Positions 57,562-64,000 of a DNA stretch of 64,000 nucleotides are shown here, piece after piece. The translations under genes were made by a program, and so were the position numbers. The first letter of the stretch is position 1, and every line of letters begins with the position of its first letter. The notes beneath the pieces were generated by a model. It worked only from the letters and a program-made list of their open reading frames with translations. It was not told the DNA's origin and did not search any database. The stretch covers positions 248,001 to 312,000 of the forward strand of contig NZ_JACGXL010000004.1 in assembly GCF_014138265.1 (NCBI RefSeq). Direction: 5' to 3'. The DNA is from Dokdonella fugitiva. Lineage in GTDB: Bacteria; Pseudomonadota; Gammaproteobacteria; Xanthomonadales; Rhodanobacteraceae.

Positions 57562-58802
57562 TGGCCATGCCATCGCGCGCACGCGTCGGCGCGTCGGCGC
57601 TCGCGCTGCTGCTCGCGGGCCTCGCGATACCCGCGCAGGCACAGTCGATCCGCGATGCGAACATCGCCGCCGGGCGCATCCGCAGCGACCTGCCCGCCGG
57701 CGTCGGGGTGACGGGCCACTGGCTCGAGATCGCCTACGGCCAGCCCGGTGCCGAGGGCTGCCTGTGGGATTCGGCCGCGTCGTTCTCCGCCTGCCCGGCG
57801 CGCGCAGGGTGGCCGGATCGCCCCGACGGCACGCCGGTCTGGGCCGGCGGACAACAGCGCAGCGAGGCCTGCGGCGGCTCGACCACGCGCGTCGGCGACT
57901 CGTGGGTCGGTTGCCTCGCCTACGACCAGAACCCGTATTTCGCGCTCGGCAATCCCGCCAGCGCGTACTGGGTGCTGGTCGCCAACGACGAGCCGAGCTT
58001 CGACCAGTGCAACGAAGGTCCGCCCGGCTCGTCGCACCGCGTCGCCAGCGCGAGCGCGCAGCCGCGCACGATGTTCAAGCTCGACGTGCTGTCGAACGCG
58101 CCCGCGCCGGGCAAGCGCCTGCGCTTCGCGGTCGACCTCGGCGACAAGGACTTCTTCTGCGCGCGCACCGGTCGCTACGAATACAGCATCCCGTTCCTAT
58201 CCGTCGGTGCGCAAGACGGGCGAGGCAACAGCGGTCCGGTCGGCTACGTGAACCGGCGCGGCTCGCCGCGCGGAACGATCGTGTTCGACGCCGCGATCAG
58301 CAGCCACGCCGCGATCGCCTGCCGCAGCGGCACGCAATCGATCTGCTCGCCGTCCTCGCTCGGCGTCCACGCGGGCCTCTATGCGTACGCGACCTGGGGC
58401 GGCGTGCCGCGCCTCGTCTTCATCGACCTGTACGGCTCGGGCGCGCTCGACTATTCGGGCGGTCCGCCCGGCGAGTCGAAATGGAACTGGCCGGTGCGCG
58501 ACAGCTTCCAGTACCCCGGCGCGGAAGTGCTCTTCTTCGTCGCCGGCGAGTCGATGCTCACGTACTGCGGCATCGACGTCGCGCGCCTGCCGCTGCAGGG
58601 CACGCGCGTGCGCTACTCGATCGACCTCGGCAAGGTACTCGCCTGCGCCGATGCGCGTGGCCTGCCGACCCAACCGATGCCCGACGGCGACATCGCGCTC
58701 GACGGCGTGCACTGGTACATCGAAGGTTCGGGCACGCAGGGTTCGCTCGGCCTCGACGTGTCGGCGATCGAGACCGCCGTGTTCGTCGACGGCTTCGACT
58801 GA
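57561..58802 (+). CDS. Secreted protein of unknown function with FVDGFD tail
   Basis: I do not recognise a family. The 413-residue product has a signal peptide (ASALALLLAGLAIPAQAQ). The mature part is rich in Gly, Ser, aromatic residues and cysteines (GCLWDSAASFSACPARAGW, QRSEACGGSTTRVGDSWVGC, FCARTGRYEYSIPF). It looks like one large disulphide-bonded beta domain, with no catalytic motif. It ends AVFVDGFD, matching the tails of the other secreted proteins here. It overlaps the FAA-hydrolase stop by one base, so translation is coupled, an odd pairing of cytosolic enzyme and secreted protein. Confidence 0.72.
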   Translation: MAMPSRARVGASALALLLAGLAIPAQAQSIRDANIAAGRIRSDLPAGVGVTGHWLEIAYGQPGAEGCLWDSAASFSACPARAGWPDRPDGTPVWAGGQQRSEACGGSTTRVGDSWVGCLAYDQNPYFALGNPASAYWVLVANDEPSFDQCNEGPPGSSHRVASASAQPRTMFKLDVLSNAPAPGKRLRFAVDLGDKDFFCARTGRYEYSIPFLSVGAQDGRGNSGPVGYVNRRGSPRGTIVFDAAISSHAAIACRSGTQSICSPSSLGVHAGLYAYATWGGVPRLVFIDLYGSGALDYSGGPPGESKWNWPVRDSFQYPGAEVLFFVAGESMLTYCGIDVARLPLQGTRVRYSIDLGKVLACADARGLPTQPMPDGDIALDGVHWYIEGSGTQGSLGLDVSAIETAVFVDGFD

Positions 58803-58885
58803 TCCGGCACGGCGACCCAACGTCGACGCAGGCAAACATCTGTTGCGGCGCCACCAAGGCGGCCGTGCAATCGAGGTAAAGTGCG

Positions 58886-58905
58886 CGCGCCGACGTATCG
58901 GCGCG
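58886..58905 (+). promoter_or_regulatory. Hairpin in the mscL leader
   Basis: CGCGCCGA (58886-58893) pairs perfectly with TCGGCGCG (58898-58905) around CGTA. It lies just downstream of a -10-like TAAAGT (58877-58882) and before the GGAGG ribosome site, so it is probably near the 5' end of the mscL mRNA. Its role is unknown. Confidence 0.4.
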
Positions 58906-58930
58906 ACGTCCGACCCTGGAGGAAACCGCA

Positions 58931-59326
58931 ATGGGCATGCTTTCCGAGTTCAAGGCCTTCGCAATGCGCGGCAACGTGATGGATCTCGCCGTCGGCGTGG
59001 TCATCGGCGCCGCGTTCGGCAAGATCGTCACCTCGCTGGTCGACCAAGTCATCATGCCGCCGATCGGCATGCTCATCGGCGGCGTCGACTTCTCCGCCTA
59101 CAAATGGGTCCTCCACCCCGCCGGCGCCGACGGCAAAGGCGAGGTCGCGCTGCAGTACGGTGCGTTCCTCAACACGATCATCCAGTTCGTCATCGTCGCG
59201 CTCGCGATCTTCCTCGTCGTCAAGATCATGAACCGCATGATCAAGAAGGAAGAGGCCGCGCCGGCGGCGCCGTCCGCGGAAGTCGTGCTGCTGACCGAGA
59301 TCCGCGACCTGCTCAAGAAAGGCTGA
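58931..59326 (+). CDS. mscL: Large-conductance mechanosensitive channel
   Basis: A 131-residue inner-membrane channel that opens under membrane tension to release solutes in osmotic downshock. The N-terminal amphipathic helix [15 protein letters not shown], the pore-lining TM1 [24 protein letters not shown] with its Gly/Ala face, the loop [16 protein letters not shown]2 ([20 protein letters not shown]) and a charged C-terminal bundle ([10 protein letters not shown]) are all present. GGAGG precedes the ATG by the usual distance. Confidence 0.97.
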   Translation: MGMLSEFKAFAMRGNVMDLAVGVVIGAAFGKIVTSLVDQVIMPPIGMLIGGVDFSAYKWVLHPAGADGKGEVALQYGAFLNTIIQFVIVALAIFLVVKIMNRMIKKEEAAPAAPSAEVVLLTEIRDLLKKG

Positions 59327-59331
59327 ACGCG

Positions 59332-59365
59332 TGCGCCGGCCGTCGCCGCGAGGGCGGCCGGCGCA
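59332..59365 (+). terminator. Hairpin after mscL
   Basis: TGCGCCGGCCG (59332-59342) pairs perfectly with CGGCCGGCGCA (59355-59365). It begins 6 bases after the mscL stop. No T-run follows, so it is a weak terminator or a message-stabilising stem. Confidence 0.5.
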
Positions 59366-59455
59366 AGCGGTTCCATCGTTTCCGTGACGTTTGGCCCGCT
59401 GCGCTCCACCGCGGGCGGCGCATACTCCGGGTTTGCCCTCGATCGGAGTATCGCC

Positions 59456-60880
59456 ATGCTTCGCCTGCGTCCGCTCGCCCTCGCCCTCCTGCTGCCATGC
59501 GCGCCCGTGTTGGCGGCGAACAAGCCGACCGCGATCGCCGCGGCGGACCTCGAAACGGCCGCGCACCTGCGCGACCAGGCGCTGCAGGACGACACCGCGT
59601 ACGACTTCGTCGCCGGCATCACCACCGAGATCGGCGCGCGCCTCGCCGGCGGGCCGAACGACGAGAAGGCACGCGAGTGGACGATCGCGAAGTTCCACGC
59701 GCTCGGCTTCGACAAGGTATGGACCGAGCCCGTGACGTATCCGAAGTGGGTGCGTCGCAGCGAGCACGGCGAGATCCTGGCGCCGTACGCGCAGCCGCTC
59801 GCGCTCGTCGCGCTCGGCTACTCCGCCGCGACGCCCGCCGGCGGCCTCGAAGCCGAGGTCGTCGGCTTTCCGACGCTCGACGCCCTCAAGGCGGCCGACC
59901 CGGCGACCCTGCAGGGCAAGATCGTGTTCGTCGGCGCGCGCATGCAGGCCTACCGCGACGGCCACGACTACGGCATCGGCTCCGCGGTGCGCACCGGCGG
60001 CCCCGCGATCGCCTCGCACAAGGGCGCCGCGGCGTTCCTGCTGCGCTCGGCCGGCACCGACAGCAATCGCCTGCCGCACACCGGCGTCACCAACTTCACC
60101 GGTGCGACGCCGATCCCCGCGGCCGCGCTGTCGGCGCCCGACGCCGACCTGCTCGAACGCATGCTCGCGTCCGGCAAGCCGGTGACGATCCGCCTCGCGC
60201 TCGACTGCGGCATCGAAGGCCAGTACACCGGCGCCAACGTGATCGCCGAGCTGCGCGGCTCGAAGAAGCCCGACGAGTACTTCGTGATGGGTGGCCACCT
60301 CGATTCGTGGGATCCGGGCACCGGCGCGATCGACGACGCCGCCGGCGTCGCGATCGCCACGGGCGCGGCGAAGGTCATCGCGGGCCTGCCCAAGCGCCCC
60401 GCGCGCAGCATCCGCGTGGTCGCGTTCGCGAACGAGGAATCGGGCCTGTTCGGCGGCAAGTCCTACGCCGAAACGCACAAGGCGACGATCGGCAAGGCCG
60501 TTCTCGGCAGCGAATCGGACGCCGGCGCGGACCGCATCTGGAAGATCACCGCGAGCGTGAAGCCGGCCGCGCGCGACGCGATCGCGCAGATCGCCGCGGT
60601 GCTGCAGCCACTGGGCATCGAGTACGACGCGAAGGAACCCGGCAACGGCGGATCGGACCTGTCGGCCGTCCACGCGGTCGGCATGGCCGCGGTGTCGTTG
60701 CACCAGGACGCGACGCGCTACTTCGACTGGCACCACACCGCCAACGACACGCTCGACAAGATCGATCCGCAGCAGCTGCGCCAGAACGTCGCCGCGTACG
60801 CGGTCACCGCGTATCTCGCCGCGCAGGCGGACGGCGACTTCGGCTCGAAGCCGGGCGCGTGGGCGAACGAGCACGAATGA
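59456..60880 (+). CDS. Secreted M28-family zinc peptidase
   Basis: A 474-residue exported metallopeptidase with signal peptide (LALALLLPCAPVLA). A PA-like insert lies at about residues 130-240. The di-zinc catalytic domain then has GGHLDSWDPGTGAIDDAAG (His281, Asp near 294), ANEESGLFGG (catalytic Glu pair), LGSESDAGADR (metal-binding Asp) and HHTANDTLDK (last His). This set is typical of M28 aminopeptidases and carboxypeptidase-Q-like enzymes common in Xanthomonadales. The ATG at 59456 is preceded by GGAG. It is convergent with the next gene; an 8-base palindrome pair (CGCCGGCG twice, 60888-60908) lies between. Confidence 0.92.
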   Translation: MLRLRPLALALLLPCAPVLAANKPTAIAAADLETAAHLRDQALQDDTAYDFVAGITTEIGARLAGGPNDEKAREWTIAKFHALGFDKVWTEPVTYPKWVRRSEHGEILAPYAQPLALVALGYSAATPAGGLEAEVVGFPTLDALKAADPATLQGKIVFVGARMQAYRDGHDYGIGSAVRTGGPAIASHKGAAAFLLRSAGTDSNRLPHTGVTNFTGATPIPAAALSAPDADLLERMLASGKPVTIRLALDCGIEGQYTGANVIAELRGSKKPDEYFVMGGHLDSWDPGTGAIDDAAGVAIATGAAKVIAGLPKRPARSIRVVAFANEESGLFGGKSYAETHKATIGKAVLGSESDAGADRIWKITASVKPAARDAIAQIAAVLQPLGIEYDAKEPGNGGSDLSAVHAVGMAAVSLHQDATRYFDWHHTANDTLDKIDPQQLRQNVAAYAVTAYLAAQADGDFGSKPGAWANEHE

Positions 60881-60895
60881 GGGCCACCGCCGGCG

Positions 60896-62095
60896 TCAGG
60901 CGCCGGCGAACGTCATCTTCAGCGCGAACGCGGCCGACATGAGCGCGAGCAACGCGGTCGACACCGCGAACCAGCCGCGCTCGACGCTGCGGTTCGCGGT
61001 CGCGTCGGCGAGCACGAGCGCGAGCGGGAACAGGCCGAACAGGTAACGCGCGAGCGACATCAGCGTGCCGGTCGCGAGCGGCGCGAGCAGGCCGAGCGCG
61101 AGGAACAGCGCGAGCGAAGGCTCGCGCCGGCGCCACAGCGCGACGCACGCGGCGATCCCGCCGAGCGCCGCGGCGAGGTTGAGGTAGCGGAAATTCCAGT
61201 CCTCGATCGCGAGGCGGGGCTGCTGCAGCACGTCGACGAACGGCATCAGCGGCCAGGTCGGATGGCGTCCCCACGCGTGCTGGATGCCGCTGAACGCGAG
61301 CGCGTTGCCGGTCGCTGCATGCAGTTCGGCCATGAACGCGAGCAGGCCGAGCGGCGCGCAGGCGAGTGCGAGCCACGCCTCGCGTGGCAGCATGCGCCGG
61401 CGCGGCCACATCCAGAGCGCGAGCGCCGGCAGCAGGAAGAGACCGGCGAGGCGCGTCGCGCTCGCCAGCGCGAGCAGCACGGCGACCCAGCCCCAGCGCC
61501 CGCGCAGCGCGGCGAGGAACGCGCCGGCCGAGACGAGCAGGAACAGTGCCTCGCTCCACGGCAGCGCGCCGAAGTAGCTGACCGGGAACAACGCGAGCGC
61601 GAGCACCGCGCGTTCGGCCGCGGGCGGCTCGCGCCCGAGCGCGAGCGCGAGCCGGTGCAGCACGACGAGCGCGGCGAGGAACGCGAGGTTGGCGAGCAGC
61701 ATGCCCGCTACGCGCACGTCGCCGATCACGTCGGCGAGCGCGCGCCAGAGCAGCGGATGCAACGGGAAGAACGCCCAGTTCGCCGGGCGCGTGGTGTCGA
61801 ACGCGCGCTCCTCGTAGCCGTGCTCGACGATCGTCGCGTACCAGCCGCCGTCGTTGTAGAGCGCGAAGTCGCGCAGGGTGTGCGCGAGCTCGTGCGCACC
61901 GACCTGCGCGCTCGGCATCGCCAGCTGCTCGCGGCCGGGCGGATAGCCGAGCTGCAGCTGCGTGGCGAGCAGCCACACCGCGAAGATCACGCCGCGCGAC
62001 AGCGCGAACGCGAACAGCGCAACGCGCAGCGAACGCAGCCAGCCGGCTTCGCCGAGGCTGCGCGCGTACGGCAGGGGCATCGCGAGCGCATTCAT
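60896..62095 (-). CDS. PIG-V-like polyprenol-sugar glycosyltransferase (membrane)
   Basis: A 399-residue multi-pass membrane protein of the GT-C fold. After TM1 (ALFAFALSRGVIFAVWLLAT) comes a lumenal-type loop with DGGWYATIVEHGYEERAFDTT and the following WAFFPLHPLLWRAL, which is the signature of the PIG-V/mannosyltransferase-2-like family. About ten further hydrophobic segments follow. Bacterial members probably transfer sugars from polyprenyl phosphate outside the inner membrane; the acceptor is unknown. An arginine pair between helices (WMWPRRRMLPREAW) sets the topology. No other glycan gene is nearby. Confidence 0.83.
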   Translation of the reverse strand: MNALAMPLPYARSLGEAGWLRSLRVALFAFALSRGVIFAVWLLATQLQLGYPPGREQLAMPSAQVGAHELAHTLRDFALYNDGGWYATIVEHGYEERAFDTTRPANWAFFPLHPLLWRALADVIGDVRVAGMLLANLAFLAALVVLHRLALALGREPPAAERAVLALALFPVSYFGALPWSEALFLLVSAGAFLAALRGRWGWVAVLLALASATRLAGLFLLPALALWMWPRRRMLPREAWLALACAPLGLLAFMAELHAATGNALAFSGIQHAWGRHPTWPLMPFVDVLQQPRLAIEDWNFRYLNLAAALGGIAACVALWRRREPSLALFLALGLLAPLATGTLMSLARYLFGLFPLALVLADATANRSVERGWFAVSTALLALMSAAFALKMTFAGA

Positions 62096-62161
62096 GGGCA
62101 GGTTCCGTGCTCGAACGCACTAGCGTGCGAGCCCGGTGTTGCGGAACGATGACGGCGGCGA

Positions 62162-63142
62162 TCAGCCCGGGGGCGACTGGCGCCAGTATTCGCCGAGCAG
62201 CACGGCGACGCTCGCGGCGACGTTGAGGCTCTCGATCGCGCCGCTGCCCGGGATCGTCAGGCGCAGGTCGGCCGCGGCGATCATCGGCTCGCTCATGCCC
62301 TCGCCTTCCGCGCCGAGCACGAGCACGAGGCGCCGCGGCAACGTCGTCGCGTACAGCGGCGCGCCGTCGCGCGGCACGGTCGCGGCGAGCGCGTAGCCGC
62401 GTGCGTGCAGGTCGCGCAGCGCCTGCTGCGCGTCGTCGGCGTGAGCGAGCGGCACGACCTCCGCGGCGCCTTCGGCGACACGCGCGGCGGCACCGGACAC
62501 GTCGAGGCCCGCGCGCGCGGGCACGATCACGCCGCCGACGCCGAAATGCGCCGCGCTGCGCAGCAGCGCGCCGAGGTTGTGCGGGTTGCCGACGCCGTCG
62601 AGCCAGAGCAGCAGCGATGCCGTCGGCGCGGGCGGCTGAGCATCGAGCAGCGCCGACAGGGCGATCGGCTCGGGCCGCAGCAGGTCGAAGCAGACGCCTT
62701 CGTGGTGGCGCGACGCGGTCAGGCGATCGAGGTCGTCGGCCTCGACCACGCGATAGCCGATGCGCCGCTGCACGCACCACGCGAGCACCGTCTTGAGCGC
62801 ACCGATGCGCGCCTCGCTGAGGTAGACCTTGCGCAGCGCCTCGGGGCGCCGCGCGAACGCGGCGAGGCAGGCGTTGAGCCCGTACAGGCGCTGCTCGCGC
62901 GACGACGGCGCTTCGCGCGGGACCGACGGCGCGGCATCCGCGGCGGCAGGACGATGTCCGCCGCCGCGCGCAGGCGCGTCGCTGCGCGCGCCGCGCCGGT
63001 CGTCGCGCGCGGGCGACGGCGGCGGACGCTTGCCGGCCTCCGCCTGGCGCTCGCGCTCGCGCTCGCGCTCGCGTCGCGACGGGCGCTCCGTGCGCGGCTT
63101 CGCGCCCGCCCAGGGGGAATCCGGTCGTGTGTCCTTGGCCAT
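62162..63142 (-). CDS. SpoU/TrmH-family RNA 2'-O-methyltransferase (YfiF-like)
   Basis: A 326-residue methyltransferase. Residues 1-85 are low-complexity and very basic, with an RE repeat (about residues 24-32). A substrate-binding domain follows (EQRLYGLNACLAAFARRPEAL, HHEGVCFDLL). Then the trefoil-knot catalytic domain has motif 1 GVGNPHNLGALLRSAAHFGV, motif 2 LVLVLGAEGEGMS and motif 3 IPGSGAIESLNVAASVAVLL. The charged N-tail and the closing LLGEYWRQ resemble E. coli YfiF, whose RNA target is not firmly known. The start at 63142 (MAKDTRPDSPW) follows the GNAT gene by 10 bases. Confidence 0.9.
   Translation of the reverse strand: MAKDTRPDSPWAGAKPRTERPSRRERERERERQAEAGKRPPPSPARDDRRGARSDAPARGGGHRPAAADAAPSVPREAPSSREQRLYGLNACLAAFARRPEALRKVYLSEARIGALKTVLAWCVQRRIGYRVVEADDLDRLTASRHHEGVCFDLLRPEPIALSALLDAQPPAPTASLLLWLDGVGNPHNLGALLRSAAHFGVGGVIVPARAGLDVSGAAARVAEGAAEVVPLAHADDAQQALRDLHARGYALAATVPRDGAPLYATTLPRRLVLVLGAEGEGMSEPMIAAADLRLTIPGSGAIESLNVAASVAVLLGEYWRQSPPG
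63046..63075 (-). repeat. Hexanucleotide tandem repeat in the methyltransferase gene
   Basis: GCGCTC is repeated about four to five times in succession on the plus strand, encoding alternating Arg-Glu on the minus strand. Unit length is two codons, so slippage changes protein length without a frameshift. Confidence 0.85.
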
Positions 63143-63152
63143 CGTCGTCCGC

Positions 63153-63758
63153 TCAGCGCCCGGTTTCGGGCGTCGCCATTGTTGCAGATTCGCGCGCGCC
63201 TGCCGGCGCATCGAGCTCGCGCCGCACGCGCGCGTACATGACGATGTCGAGCAGTTCGCCGCGCTTGACCACGGCCGACTTGTGCACGCCTTCGCGCTCG
63301 AATCCGGCCTTCTCGAGCACGCGCATCGAGGCCGGATTGTTCGCGTAGACGGTCGCGTACAGCCGATGCAGCCGGAATGCGCCCATCGCGCGCGGCGCGA
63401 ACGCGCCGATGATCGCGCTCATGAGGCCGCGGCCCCAGTAGCGCCGGCCGAGCCAGTAGCCGAGTTCGGCCGAGTGCCGATGCACGTCGGTACCCGGATG
63501 CAGGCTGACGCCGCCGACCGCCGCGCCGTCGAGGTCGATCGCCCACGCGCGGTCGGACTCGTCGACCGCGCGCGCGAGCCAGGCGCGACCGTCGTCGCCG
63601 GTGTACGGATACGGGAAGCGGTCGCGCAATCCGCGCGAGACGTCGGCGTGGCTCGCGTTGGCGACGAGGCTGTCGAGGTCGTCGCTACGCCACGGTCGCA
63701 GCCGCGCGACACCGCATTCGAGGCGGGGCAACGGCAGCGTGTCGGGATCGGTGGCCAT
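63153..63758 (-). CDS. GNAT-family N-acetyltransferase (RimJ/RimL-like)
   Basis: A 201-residue acetyltransferase using acetyl-CoA. It opens LPRLECGVARLRPWRSDDLDSLVANASH, the typical RimJ/RimL start, and has AIDLDGAAVGGVSLHPGTDVH, then the acetyl-CoA segment ELGYWLGRRYWGRGLMSAIIGAF, and LYATVYANNPASMRVLEKAGFEREGVHKSAVVKRG. The target may be a ribosomal protein N-terminus or a small molecule; it is not determined. It is probably cotranscribed with the downstream methyltransferase gene (10-base gap). Confidence 0.9.
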   Translation of the reverse strand: MATDPDTLPLPRLECGVARLRPWRSDDLDSLVANASHADVSRGLRDRFPYPYTGDDGRAWLARAVDESDRAWAIDLDGAAVGGVSLHPGTDVHRHSAELGYWLGRRYWGRGLMSAIIGAFAPRAMGAFRLHRLYATVYANNPASMRVLEKAGFEREGVHKSAVVKRGELLDIVMYARVRRELDAPAGARESATMATPETGR

Positions 63759-63851
63759 GCGGCGATCGTACCGTCACCGCGCGCCGCCATGCAGCCCGGC
63801 AGACCGCGGGCCGGCCGGCGCAGCGTCGCACTCGCCGGCTGCGCGACGGGA

Positions 63852-64000
63852 TCAATGATCCGCGACGACCGCCGGAGCCGCGGCGCTGCGCACGGGCTTG
63901 AGCAGGAGCAGCAGCGGGATCGACACGACGGTCATGACCATCATGAGCCAGAAGTCGTCGAGGAACGCGATCGCGCTCGCCTGGCGCGTGACTTCGCCGT
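63852..64000 (-). CDS. EmrB/QacA (DHA2) family transporter, C-terminal fragment
   Basis: The last 49 codons of a gene that continues beyond the window on the right. The visible protein reads VTRQASAIAFLDDFWLMMVM then a hydrophobic TVVSIPLLLLLKP and a short Ala-rich tail ending ADH. This is the last TM and terminus of DHA2-type (EmrB) multidrug exporters ('Q-x-x-x-IAxLxDFxLMM'). The stop is at 63852-63854. Substrate unknown. Confidence 0.8.
   Translation of the reverse strand, partial: GEVTRQASAIAFLDDFWLMMVMTVVSIPLLLLLKPVRSAAAPAVVADH

Noticed and set aside
1-64000. CRISPR arrays, insertion sequences, prophage or integron features
   Set aside because: No spaced direct repeats, transposase, integrase or attachment-site-like duplication was seen; the tRNA-Gly 3' end is not repeated nearby. 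The interspersed palindromes at 3837 and 51618 are intergenic repeats, not transposons.

Overview
The window is GC-rich (roughly 70%) chromosomal DNA from a gammaproteobacterium, most likely of the order Lysobacterales (Xanthomonadales) and closest in flavour to Rhodanobacteraceae such as Dokdonella. Three things point there: the tyrosine-catabolism genes together with a two-subunit E1 2-oxo acid dehydrogenase cluster, the SAH riboswitch ahead of ahcY, and several large secreted proteins ending in an F-x-D-G-F-E/D tail. This placement is inference from gene content. No phage, insertion sequence, CRISPR array or rRNA is visible. One tRNA (Gly-CCC) is present.

Layout. 1-8.1 kb: a cut-off CBS protein, then aromatic amino acid catabolism. 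Genes hppD, hmgA, a small membrane protein, fahA and maiA run on the minus strand, with a divergent MarR regulator, a POT peptide transporter and tryptophan 2,3-dioxygenase. 8.3-13.7 kb: a 2-oxo acid dehydrogenase cluster (E1 alpha, an embedded lipoprotein, E1 beta, DUF1304 protein, E2), then cytidine deaminase and a VOC protein. 13.8-31.4 kb: the methyl cycle genes metK, ahcY and metF are interspersed with large secreted proteins, a metalloprotease and asnB. 31.8-42.4 kb: ilvE, a secreted beta-helix protein, a two-component system, a BlaI/M56-TonB pair, two paralogous small secreted proteins, and rimK with its partner aspartic protease-like gene. 42.5-49.5 kb: tRNA-Gly, a repeat-rich FecR/DUF6600 protein, thiS-thiG-trmB and an SLC13 permease. 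49.5-64 kb: Rieske protein, EamA transporter, a MacAB-like ABC exporter operon, an FAA hydrolase, mscL, an M28 peptidase, a PIG-V-like glycosyltransferase, a SpoU methyltransferase, GNAT, and the end of an EmrB-type transporter.

How genes work together. Tyrosine goes via 4-hydroxyphenylpyruvate (HppD), homogentisate (HmgA), maleylacetoacetate (MaiA) and fumarylacetoacetate (FahA) to fumarate and acetoacetate. MetK, AhcY and MetF make and recycle S-adenosylmethionine. All three carry the same 26-bp palindromic site overlapping the predicted -10 region, and ahcY additionally carries an SAH riboswitch.

Most notable observations: (1) the shared methyl-cycle operator plus riboswitch; (2) a short C-terminal F-x-(D/Y)-G-F-(E/D) tail on otherwise unrelated secreted proteins, with one copy apparently inserted inside an Fn3-like domain; (3) a candidate asparagine attenuator (leader peptide with three Asn codons plus hairpin) ahead of asnB; (4) a structured intergenic segment with a strong terminator that may be a small RNA; (5) an unrecognised CxxC lipoprotein wedged, with overlaps on both sides, between the two E1 subunit genes.
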